Assembly: GCF_040054535.1 (NCBI RefSeq)
Contig: NC_090784.1
Location: forward strand, 12,521,001-12,585,000
Direction: 5' to 3'
From: Antennarius striatus
Taxonomy: Eukaryota; Chordata; Actinopteri; Lophiiformes; Antennariidae
Length of the DNA stretch: 64,000 nucleotides
In this document: piece after piece, positions 51,538-64,000 of the stretch
Layout of the letters: each line of letters starts with the position of its first letter
Position numbering within the stretch: the first letter of the stretch is position 1
Made by a program: the position numbers and the translations under genes
The notes under the pieces: generated by a model
The model's database searches: none
Seen by the model: only the letters and a program-made list of their open reading frames with translations
What the model was told of the DNA's origin: nothing

Positions 51538-54500
51538 ATGGAAGATCTGGAAGACGGGAGTCCACGGCGTCCAGCGGCAGCAGGAACTCGCTCAGAGGAC
51601 AGTCACCGGTCAGATGTGCGCTCCCGGAGGAGAGTCACCGCGGTCAGCTCGCCTGCTGTGCCCGCCGCTCGCCTCACCTTACCCGGAGTCATGGACGCTG
51701 AAGGGAGGATCGACGAGTCGAGGCTGAGGATGCATATTTTCAAAAACGGTAAAGAACTGCATTCAGATAAGAATCCATTAAAGTTGCGCCCCATGCGCGC
51801 AAAGTGTTTCCGTAAATAGGTCACCTTTGACATAACGCGGTAATGGTTTGCTTTCAGCGCACGTTGAATGGTAATGTAATCAATAGCTGCTGAGTATAAT
51901 GTATAAACTGGTTATTCCAAAGTAAATAAAAGGCCTGACTTAAATTTAACAATCAACCAGTGGTCAATAGGAAAATTAATATCTGTGCAAATCCAGCGAA
52001 ATTAACTTTTGACCTTTGATACCTATATTTTTACATAATTACATTTTTGGCCCAGAACACAATGGTGAAGCTTGCTGTGCGTGGATTTTCACGCAGTGAA
52101 ACGTTTTGAACTAAACTTTTAAAGGTTTAAAGGATTAAAGACACTGTTATTTGTTTAAAATTATATTAGTTATTCTGAATGTGTGCTCATCATATGTTTA
52201 TCATGTATGTGTCAATACCGCTGTGAGAAATAAAGCGCTGTGTGCACAAGCAGTAAGTTTAAAGCAGACTAAAAGTTTCAACAATGATTGTTGCGATCAG
52301 CATTTGTCCAGATCAGATCAGATCAGGCCAACTGTTCAGTCAAGTGATGCTGTGCTTTAGGACAGGAATCACAATCAGACTATTCTTTAAAAAATTAGTT
52401 CATTCCTTTGCACATGATAGGCACCCCCCCTCCCCAGTGTGACCTTTATGTTAAAACAACAGATACCATTATGAGACTTAAAAGTTCTAAGAGGGGAAAC
52501 AAAATCATTTGAGATCCAGTCAGACAAAAACATTCAATAGATAATGTTAACCTAAGGATTGAGACTATCTCTCGATTAATGAGGAAACTCCAGTGCACAA
52601 ATGTGTTAAACCATCACCTAAACACAATTATTAGTCTGTCATTCAAATTCTGTCACTATTTTTGTATACTGTATGTAGCGCATAGGGACAGTCAGTACAG
52701 AGGAGATGAGAAGAAACCACACACTGAATATGTAGACAATGGACAAGAATGTGAATTCCCTCTCATGGTGGTGACCTCTTGACCCTAATGCACATTCCAT
52801 CAGTGCAAACATGGAAAACACAGATTAAAGAACCTGCAGAGCAAAACATTACATAACACCCCATACTCTCTGTAATACCTCTAAAAGCATAGTAAAGGTC
52901 ACAGAATCCAATCATTGACGACAAAATCAAACCCTTGACTTGGAAAATCTTCATTAGTTCAGATCATTAGATTTTCAATTCCTCCAGGTGGCGTGTCGCC
53001 ATCTGAACGTGCCCTGGTGTGGCGTTTCCTGTTCGGCATGTACCCTTGCAGCTCAACGACTTTAGAGCGCCCTCTGCTGCTGGAGCAGTTGGTAGTACGC
53101 TACCTGATGATGAAAAGAAAATGGCAGCAGTTCCTCCCCTCCTCTGTACGGATACACCTCAATGGAACTGATGGTAAAGCACAAACATGTGCAGGCTCAA
53201 TCACAATGAAGGCAGTCATGTTCCCTGTCCTTTACTGCTCTACTTTCTCCTTTTATCGTTCGCTGTGTGATTTAATCTCCTTTCCAGCTGAGTTGGTGGC
53301 AGCAGTCAGATTTTTTGAGCAGAGGCAGGCAGAGGTTCAACAACAGACCCAGGACCAGTCAGAAGAGGTCAGGGAGAGACTGGCTTTTTTGGAGCTTCAG
53401 GCACAGGTAACATGAGTTTAATCTATGTTGATACCAAACCATGTACAGTATTTAAACAATATAATTTATCTCATATTGTGTGTCCTTCACCCAAAGGCAT
53501 TTAAATAAATTGATTGATTTAAACACCTTTGGATAACCATGACCTGGATGAGTGAAAACCGTCAAAGATATTATGTGTCTTTCTTTGTTCTATTCAATGT
53601 AATGCTGCTTTGTGTAATGCTGTAATGTCTGCATTTCTGTTGAAAACGTATTGGAGGAAAAGTAAACGTCAACTGTTAAAGGTAGGTGGAGTTAATTATC
53701 TTGCAAAACGGGATTTAATTATGCCAAACTGTAAATATTGTGCATATATGCAGATTGTGTCATTTCACGTCTATACTGTTTGCACTTCTGCCAAGAAATT
53801 GTGTGCTTTGAGTAAATTTGTTCATGTACATGTTGATACTAATCTTGCAAATTTGGCAGAACTACACACTGCAGACTATTTGCACTAGTTTACATCCTGT
53901 TTACATCCTGCCTGTGACCATTCCCATCTCTACTGTGAACAAGATTGAATTGAGATTCAACTGTACACAAATGAATGGTGATTATTCATAGTTAACACTT
54001 CAACACAATCAATAGTAGTCAATATATTATGTTTCTGTCATGTCATCAGATATTGTTTGAGCGGTTCACATTTGATCAAGAGGAGCTGCGAGAAGCCATA
54101 CGAATCATTGACAAGGATGTGCCGAGAACAAACAGAGATCTGAACTATTACCAGTGAGTGAATCTTTTGTAAGAACCTATCACTATTTTGCCAAGTGATA
54201 AACTGGCATGTTATCCAGGGTGGAGCAGTTGACAGTGCGCTACCTGGTGCGCTGCCTGTCGCCTGTAGCCAGCTGAGATAGGTTCCAGATAGGCTTTTTT
54301 TAAGAAATAGCTTTGTCATTTATTGAAGTTAATTTTAGTTGTCAGACGAGTTTCACCAGTTTTTTACAGTGCAAGAACATTATTAAGTATACTGTCAGTT
54401 GTTAAGGCAAGAAAGGTGGGTTTAATTTTCCCTCTGCAAACAAAGAAGGAAAAAAACAGATCAAAACTAGTTATGGAGTCATCAGGATAATTTGCTTCCG

Positions 54501-56852
54501 TTCCTTGTGGGCTTTTAAAACAGTCGGACTACTTTTTTTAACGACAAGCATGTTACTATCGTATTAGGCAAACAGTAAATAATGCAGTGCTTCATTTGAA
54601 ATTGGGTTTTGAAACATCTGTAATTTTGAATTACCAGCAATCATAATTATACTATATCATAACTACCAACTATTTAAAGTACTTGAAGGAATGGTATTAT
54701 CCTGATGAAAAAAACAAAAACAAAAAAAAAACAAAACAAAAAAAAACAGTTGCTAGAAAAATAAGAAGTTAAAATAAGAACAGAATTGACAGTGTGTAAT
54801 TTAGTCTCTGGATGTTTTCACAAATTCTGCTTTTTATATAATAATAATTACTGTGTGTCTGCAGAGGTGAAGGCTCCGGCAATCTATTGGTGTTGAGGGA
54901 TATCCTCATCACTTATGCTGCGTTTCATCCAGGTAAACAAGAATGAATCTGCCCTAGAATCTATCATATTGATTGAATCAGACAGAACCGGAGGCGCTTT
55001 GTTTTATCATGAAAACAGTTTCTGTTTCTATTGACACAACTGCACTGTTTGTGTATTGTACTGTTTGTTTGTATACATATTTTCTTGATTGTTTATCCAG
55101 AGGTCAGTTATGCCCAAGGAATGAATGACCTGTGCAGTCGGTTCCTTGAGGTTCTCGACTCTGAGGTTGACACTTTCTGGAGTTTCTCCTGCTTTATGGA
55201 GAAATTCTCCAAAGACTTCAGGGCAGACGGTCTGCACAGAAAAATAGGTGAGATTACCAATAAGAAATGCAACTTCATACTTACTAGCGATTAATTTTTA
55301 AGATGTCCTAGTTATGAAATGGTTCCCGAAATGTGTTTACAAAAAAATTTGTGTGACCTCTAGTGGTGAGAAACATATTGAAAACCTACTGTATGTCAGA
55401 TCATTAATTCAGTCAGTTGTAATTTTATACACCAATAAAAAAGGTGTTGGTATTTGCACATGTAAACCTGAATAAAGTTACGTAATTGTGCAGAAAATAA
55501 AGGAATGACTACAAATTAAATTTGACCACAACAAACTCTTGCAAGAACACAGATGATGTATTATATTACTGATACTGATGTACAAGCATTTGTTCACAAG
55601 AGTTTTTTTTTCAGAGTTGGAGGCAGCCCTGCTGAAGGAATTGGACCCTCAGCTTTGTGCTCATTTGGCCACAGATGGCATGGAAAGCCTCACTTTTTGT
55701 CACAGGTAAAAGCACATACATCTGTTGTTCCATTCTGTTCATGTTTTCTTTATGTGTAAATATGGATTTATATCCCACATGGACAGTTTTTTGGGCTGAA
55801 TGGTTGCACAGTGGGTAGCGCTGTTGCCTCACACAAACAAGTTTCCCTGGTTTGATTTCCTTCTGCATGGAGTTTGTCTCTGTGGATTCTCTCCGGGTTC
55901 TCCAGCTTCTTCCCACCTCCAAAAAAATGCAGCTTAGGTAAATTTGTCACACCAAATTGTCCATAGGTATAAGTGGTTATTAGTTTTTTTTGTTGCCCCA
56001 TAATGAGCTGACATCGTGGGGCAGGGCGTACCCCTTATTTAGCCTTTGTCTGGCTAAGTAAGGGGTTTGTTTGAGTAGCAAGCTGGCTGTAGATGAGACG
56101 ATTGTAATAATCTTGTCTACAAGAAGATGGATGGATGGATGGATGGATGGATGGATGGATGGATGGATGGATGGATGGGTTGTGTTTTTACATGCATTGT
56201 CTCTCCTCTCAGATGGCTGCTGCTGGGCTTTCAAAGGGAGTTTGAGCACAGTGACGCATTACGTTTGTTTGAGATCCTGAGTTGTGACCACCTGGAGCTT
56301 ATCTCCCAGCAAGTAAGCCGTGCCCATTACAAGGAAAGGCTGGCAGGAAAAGTTGACACAGGTTAAGTTGATAACAAGGAATAACCAAGGATGAATATGG
56401 AGGGATGGTTGCCTCTGATTAATATCTGATTTTCTCATAATCTTTGCAGAGGATAGTTCCGATTCAGAGCTGCCTAGCATCAACACTGACTTCACCTTCG
56501 AGCTCTTCATTTGTGCAGCCATCCTGATAGAGAACAGAGATGCTCTCCTGCAATGCAGCGATGACGTGCAACTCATCCAGTTTGCTAGCAGGTTTGTGTG
56601 TATCCTAACACATAAGGATTTAATCCCAAACACAGGACTGTTGTAAATGAGTGTGTTGTCTAAGCATTCATCCTTCTGTGCAGCCTTCAGAGAACACTGG
56701 ATTTGAACAGCATACTGAAGAATGCAGAACATCATTTGTACAACTACTGCAAGCGCCGTATCTCGGACTATGTGAATGAGCACTGCATAACGCACAAGAG
56801 CAAAGGAGAGGACTTTCTTTACCAACTCCGTGGGTTACTTGTTTTAAAGTGA
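51538..56852 (+). CDS. TBC-domain Rab GTPase-activating protein (TBC1D15/17/25-like)
   Basis: Accelerates GTP hydrolysis by Rab proteins on membranes. Exons: 51538-51748, 52988-53173, 53288-53406, 54050-54153, 54865-54932, 55101-55247, 55615-55705, 56213-56361, 56450-56591, 56684-56852; all phases agree, 461 residues. The N-terminus is Ser/Arg-rich. [20 protein letters not shown] and [11 protein letters not shown] open the TBC domain, with a Gln/Glu-rich helical insert (about 135-172). Both catalytic fingers are present: arginine R198 in IIDKDVPRT and glutamine Q235 in [10 protein letters not shown]. Then [20 protein letters not shown] and [15 protein letters not shown] close the domain. The short C-terminus ends RGLLVLK. 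The G-G-V-x-P-S start recalls TBC1D25 and the core recalls TBC1D15/17; I cannot assign the orthologue or Rab target. Confidence 0.88.
55793..56180 (+). repeat. GGAT-tailed tRNA-like SINE in a TBC gene intron
   Basis: The head ggttgcacagtgggtagcgc with tgttgcctcac, a body with ctctccgggttctccagctt, and a (GGAT)n tail at about 56127-56178. The tail stops about 30 bp before the acceptor at 56212. A partial relative is at about 54205-54294. Confidence 0.75.
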
Positions 56853-58100
56853 TAGCTAATATTGATAAATGATGTCAAACACTTTTACAAAACTATAATA
56901 TATCATTTTTAATAGGGAGCATGCTCTCTATTTGGAGTTTCATTTGCACATATTCTTCTTGTTTGTCTTTTCTGATGATAACACGCTAGTGCACTAATAA
57001 GAGTTTAACTTAAATTTGATCAACTGATGCTGTTAATTATAAATGTGTTGTGTTTATTTTGTGAAACTTGCCCAACACCATCTATGCGTGACTGACCTTA
57101 ATTGCTTTCTTGGACTTCTATGCTGTTTCAAAGAAGTTTGAAAGATTTTTTTCTACATGATGCAATATTCAACTTCTAGAAAAATCAATTACTTGACAGG
57201 CATGTGTGAATACTAAGATTTGGTGTGTTGCAACAGGTGGTGTCAGCAGCAAAGTGCTGTGATATTTAATACCAGATGGCCTATGTGTCAGAGAGGCCTA
57301 TGCAACAGGAATAGATGCCGTTTTTTTAAGGCCTGGCAGGAGACCATGCAGCAAGAGAAAGAACGGCTTACTGTTCAGCTGTGTATTAGAAAATGAAAAT
57401 GACATAATGTAAGTGTCCTGAAAGTACCTTAATAAAAGAGTTACAAGGAAAACGAGAAAAAATACTGAAATCATGCATTAGCTATTTTCCACTCTACTCT
57501 TGCATTTAGTTAATAAACTGCAGTCCACCAGTGCTCAACTCAGTAGACTGCATTAATATCAACTTTCACCTCCACACACATTGATTTAGCTCAAGGGCAT
57601 TCCACCATGTGGACAGGAGGAGGTGCAGATCAAATCGGTTCTGCTATTAATGGATAACCTGCCCTACCTCTGGTGCCAGAAGCAGCCAAAACACATCACT
57701 GCTAACAATTAGTATTTTTAAAATGAGCTGATTATGTCTCAAATCTGTTATAGCTGCTATAAATGGCTTTAGCAGAGATTTTTAATGTGTGTGAAGGGCA
57801 CACATTGTCTATAATTTCAGAAATTTAAGGTCATAGTTCTTGGTTGGTTATGACGTACTTTGATAGAAGTTAACCTGTAACACATTTTAGTGTCCCAGCA
57901 CTTTGAGTTAACAGGGCTTGTGAACATTAGCTATGATTATATCCTGACAAGGCAATGCCACATGAAAACATATTGGGTTTAGAAGCTAAATTTAAGGTCT
58001 ATCAGTTCGCATGTTAATTTAACTTAGCTATTTCAGTCAATTCAGAGGGCTATAGAGAAAACAACAGAGCAGTTTATCCAGAGAGTGAGTAGAGACACGA
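56853..58100. other. Intergenic spacer between the TBC gene and hspa8-like gene
   Basis: TBC 3' flank followed by AT-rich sequence. No gene, RNA or clear repeat recognised. Confidence 0.5.
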
Positions 58101-58101
58101 G

Positions 58102-58302
58102 TCTAGAACTTTCCTAAGTGGAGTCACTTGACACCCCGATGGGTTCTCCCTGCTCTATATACACTGGGGAGCAGATATACTCGCCCTCTTAGTCCGCCTG
58201 CCGGGAGAGGGAAAGGAGTACTGGAGAGGAGATTTGTGCACTAGGCAAAAAGTACTATTCAGAACTCAGTAAACTGTCAAGTCTCGAACATCTGGCGCCA
58301 CA
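58102..58302 (+). promoter_or_regulatory. Probable hspa8-like promoter and non-coding first exon (alternative: solo LTR)
   Basis: tctagaactttcc at 58102-58114 contains opposed GAA/TTC units, as in a heat-shock element. TATATA follows at 58156-58161. A GC-richer stretch then ends at a good donor, ccacaag|gtaacc, at 58302/58303. This fits HSP70-cognate genes, whose non-coding exon 1 is spliced to an exon starting just before the ATG; here cctaag|ATG at 59564/59565. Caution: the sequence ctcgaacatctggcgccaca before the donor also resembles an LTR end plus primer-binding site, so a retroelement LTR is possible. Confidence 0.45.
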
Positions 58303-59564
58303 AGGTAACCCCTTCTAGAAACATTACATTCAGCCTTGCCTCAATGTCTCTCTTGCTTGCTGCTTTAAAATCCTTGCTAAACCTGAGGGCTTTTCCAAGT
58401 AAACTGAGGTCTGCATGGTTTCTGTCATACAATAAAGTGACAAGCTGACGAAAATGGCCAACAAACTTAATTGTCAAGAGAACAAGACGTTTCCTTAATT
58501 TCTTTAAAAAATATTATTTAATCATTAATTTGCACATAGCTGCAAGCAGGTTGTGATCTTGTCTATTCAGGATTGCATTAAATAGAAATATTGATACAGA
58601 ACTGCCATAATGATTTCCAATGTGAAATTTCCCATTGAAACTGTGCAAACCATTGTGACATGTGTGGGTTGGACAATGAGGTAATAGCATTTCGTCAGCA
58701 GCTTCTGCTGCAGTTGAAAAATATCTGGGATTATAGACAAACACCCACACAGAGAAAGCACGTCAATATATTTAAATGTCAGTCCAGTTTTGTGCTCAAC
58801 TATTTGGTGTAAAATTGAACTGTGTGTTTGGTATTTGCTGTGCCTCTAAAATGTTTATTTCCTGGCTCAGTCAGCTGGTGTTGTTACAAACATCCCCACA
58901 CAAAAGAATCTTTTGTAGACTGCATCACTATTCAAACATGTTGCCCCATCTCAATCATGCAGGTCTTTGTGTTAATTATCCCTCTACTTGAATATGAACC
59001 ATACATGCATCGGCAACAAGTTTCTGATGATTGATCCCTTAATTTTTAGCCTCATTCCTTACATTGCCATGCTGATACTTTTTTTAGTGACTGTAAGCTA
59101 TTTAAAGTCAGCTGTTGGAAAATAGGCATGCCAATCAATAAACCAGGATCAGTACATCACATCTCACTGGCCTGATTGAGACATTTTAGTGATATGCTGA
59201 GAGAGTAGTGGAGAGTAAAGTATGGAGAGGAAATTAAAGAGCAGCATGACATTGTGTGGTCATTTGGTCTCAAATGTCTGGGGGTGGCTTATGATGCTGC
59301 TCCAACAGGACTCAGCTGAGCCTCTCGTGACTGAGCATCTGGAATCATCTAAAGAGCAGGACAAATACCTTGTAGATGATCCTCTTAAGTATATGTGGGT
59401 ACATAATATGAAGATATATATTAAAAGTACAAATCTATTACAATCATGACCAACTGAATGAATACAAATCCTGTGGTTAATGATGATGATAACATGAGTA
59501 AATCTAGGATTACTGTCCAAAATTAAAAAAAGGTTACCATTTCCAACATGTTCTTGTTCCTAAG

Positions 59565-62947
<3,383 letters not shown>

Positions 62948-63763
62948 AGTGACTAATGGCCTTTGAAAACCCAATTTGTCTTACAGCTATTTTTGTAGAC
63001 AACATTCATATTAAAATAAACCATAGATTGCAGATCTCGTCAGAACTTTAAGAATTCAATGTTAAAAAAAACTCTGCACCAGATTGGATTCAGTTACGCA
63101 CGACATCATCAGTCCATTTGTTGTCTTCGTTATTTATCCAACGATCCAATAATAATTTGCATGGTGGAAGAAAAGTTAGGTCTGTCTCCGTCCTTCTTTC
63201 CCTCTGTCCTTCCCTCTCTTTCTGATTTCTAAACAATAAATCAATAAAGTTCAGCTATGGGATTCTGATTTGAAAAGTGTCCTGTTTTTTCCTACATAAT
63301 TATAGTTTATAGTTTTTTTTAACACTCATTTACATTTCTGAATAATACACTTTGCTTATAGGTATGCATTGGAAGGAACAGTCAATTTGCAGCTGTTGAA
63401 ATGTTTTCTATGAACAGATCAGGTTTAGACCTACATGACCTTCCTGTTAAAGAAATACCGGGAAGTATTATCATACTTACTAGCATTTGCTATTTCCTGT
63501 TTCTATTCATGTATGAAGTGCAAAAATAAGTTCCAAGCAAGGGCAAAATGAGCTTAACATACTGGCTGTTTGGAAATTACATAATGCCTCTTCAGATTAA
63601 TAACAACAAGCAGGGTTTCAGCTACTTACTAATGGAATTATCCTGCAACTGTTTGTTTGCTAAAGACTGTGAGCTGTTTATACAGGATCAGGATAAACAC
63701 AAGCATATGGCCAAGAGTTTTATCGTTTCAGCTTTACAGCAAATCATCAAGAGTGCTTATCAC

Positions 63764-63856
63764 CAGGTGTTCTCTGCCCAAATTTATCACAGGCACTTGT
63801 GTTATCCACAATAGTAAGCGTGACATGCAACTCAGTGTCAAGTGTGCAATATAAAA
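63764..63856 (+). promoter_or_regulatory. Promoter of the last gene: TATA box and upstream E-box
   Basis: TATAAAA at 63850-63856, about 50 bp before the ATG, and CAGGTG (a CACCTG E-box on the other strand) at 63764-63769. A close TATA and an E-box are usual in pancreatic enzyme genes (PTF1 sites), but the second half of a PTF1 site is not clear. Confidence 0.5.
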
Positions 63857-63905
63857 CACCCTGTCCTGCACAGAGAGTCTGAGAGAAGTAAATCTCAATT
63901 AACAC

Positions 63906-63957
63906 ATGGCAATGTTCCTGTTTGTCAGTTGTTTCGCTCTATTGGCCTCCACACTGG
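63906..63957 (+). CDS. Signal-peptide exon of a probable chymotrypsin-like serine protease (partial)
   Basis: Only the first coding exon is inside the window: MAMFLFVSCFALLASTLG, ending in phase 1 at a perfect donor ctg g|gtgagt. Length, composition and the SC-AL-G pattern resemble the signal peptides of chymotrypsinogens (MAFLW-x-SC-x-AL-type). The nearby TATA box fits a highly expressed digestive enzyme. The catalytic exons would lie to the right, so the assignment rests on the signal peptide alone. Confidence 0.55.
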
Positions 63958-64000
63958 GTGAGTGGGTAGCAATGATGGCTGATAGCATTTTAATTGTGTA

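Noticed and set aside
58277-58477. Minus-strand 66-residue ORF next to the LTR-like region as a possible gag remnant
   Set aside because: No recognisable retroviral motif, short, and no matching frame around it.

Overview
This is vertebrate, almost certainly teleost fish, genomic DNA. The genes are split by GT-AG introns with phase-consistent exons. Long (CA)n, (TA)n, (ATT)n and GATA/GACA arrays are frequent. The interspersed elements (an RTE LINE, L2-clade LINE pieces, several tRNA-headed SINEs) are of types common in ray-finned fish. Exon boundaries were placed by eye from splice signals, reading-frame phase and remembered protein families; no alignment was run.

Layout. 1-5.2 kb: no recognisable exon, one SINE. 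5.2-15.3 kb (+): seven exons and a one-base final codon of an intermediate-conductance Ca2+-activated K+ channel (kcnn4); its N-terminal exon was not found. 16.8-18.8 kb (-): a single-exon C2H2 zinc-finger protein, tail-to-tail with kcnn4 and preceded by an eroded zinc-finger stretch; its likely promoter is near 19.9 kb. 22.4-31.6 kb (+): smg9, a nonsense-mediated decay factor, with a near-full-length antisense RTE retrotransposon in intron 3. 33.1-35.1 kb (+): a two-domain LY6/uPAR-like GPI-anchored protein using a GC-AG intron. 36.4-37.3 kb (-): a decayed L2-like LINE. 39.8-40.6 kb (+): a small unrecognised gene for a probably myristoylated 79-residue protein. 41.5-45.7 kb (+) and 49.4-47.5 kb (-): two convergent Siglec-like immunoglobulin receptors. 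51.5-56.9 kb (+): a TBC-domain Rab GTPase-activating protein. 58.1-62.9 kb (+): a constitutive HSP70 (hspa8-like). 63.8-64.0 kb (+): promoter and signal-peptide exon of a probable chymotrypsin-like protease, cut by the window edge.

The order kcnn4, zinc-finger gene, smg9, LY6/uPAR gene resembles the human 19q13.3 neighbourhood (KCNN4, SMG9, PLAUR/LYPD genes, ZNF genes), so this looks like a conserved block. The genes do not form one pathway; the nearest to a functional cluster is the immune cell-surface group (LY6/uPAR-like protein and two Siglec-like receptors) at 33-49 kb. I found no convincing new molecular system. The best leads are the small MGNSAS protein, the Siglec pair, the zinc-finger gene with an eroded front half and C-x-C fingers, the apparently young RTE insertion, and a perfect 38-bp palindrome.
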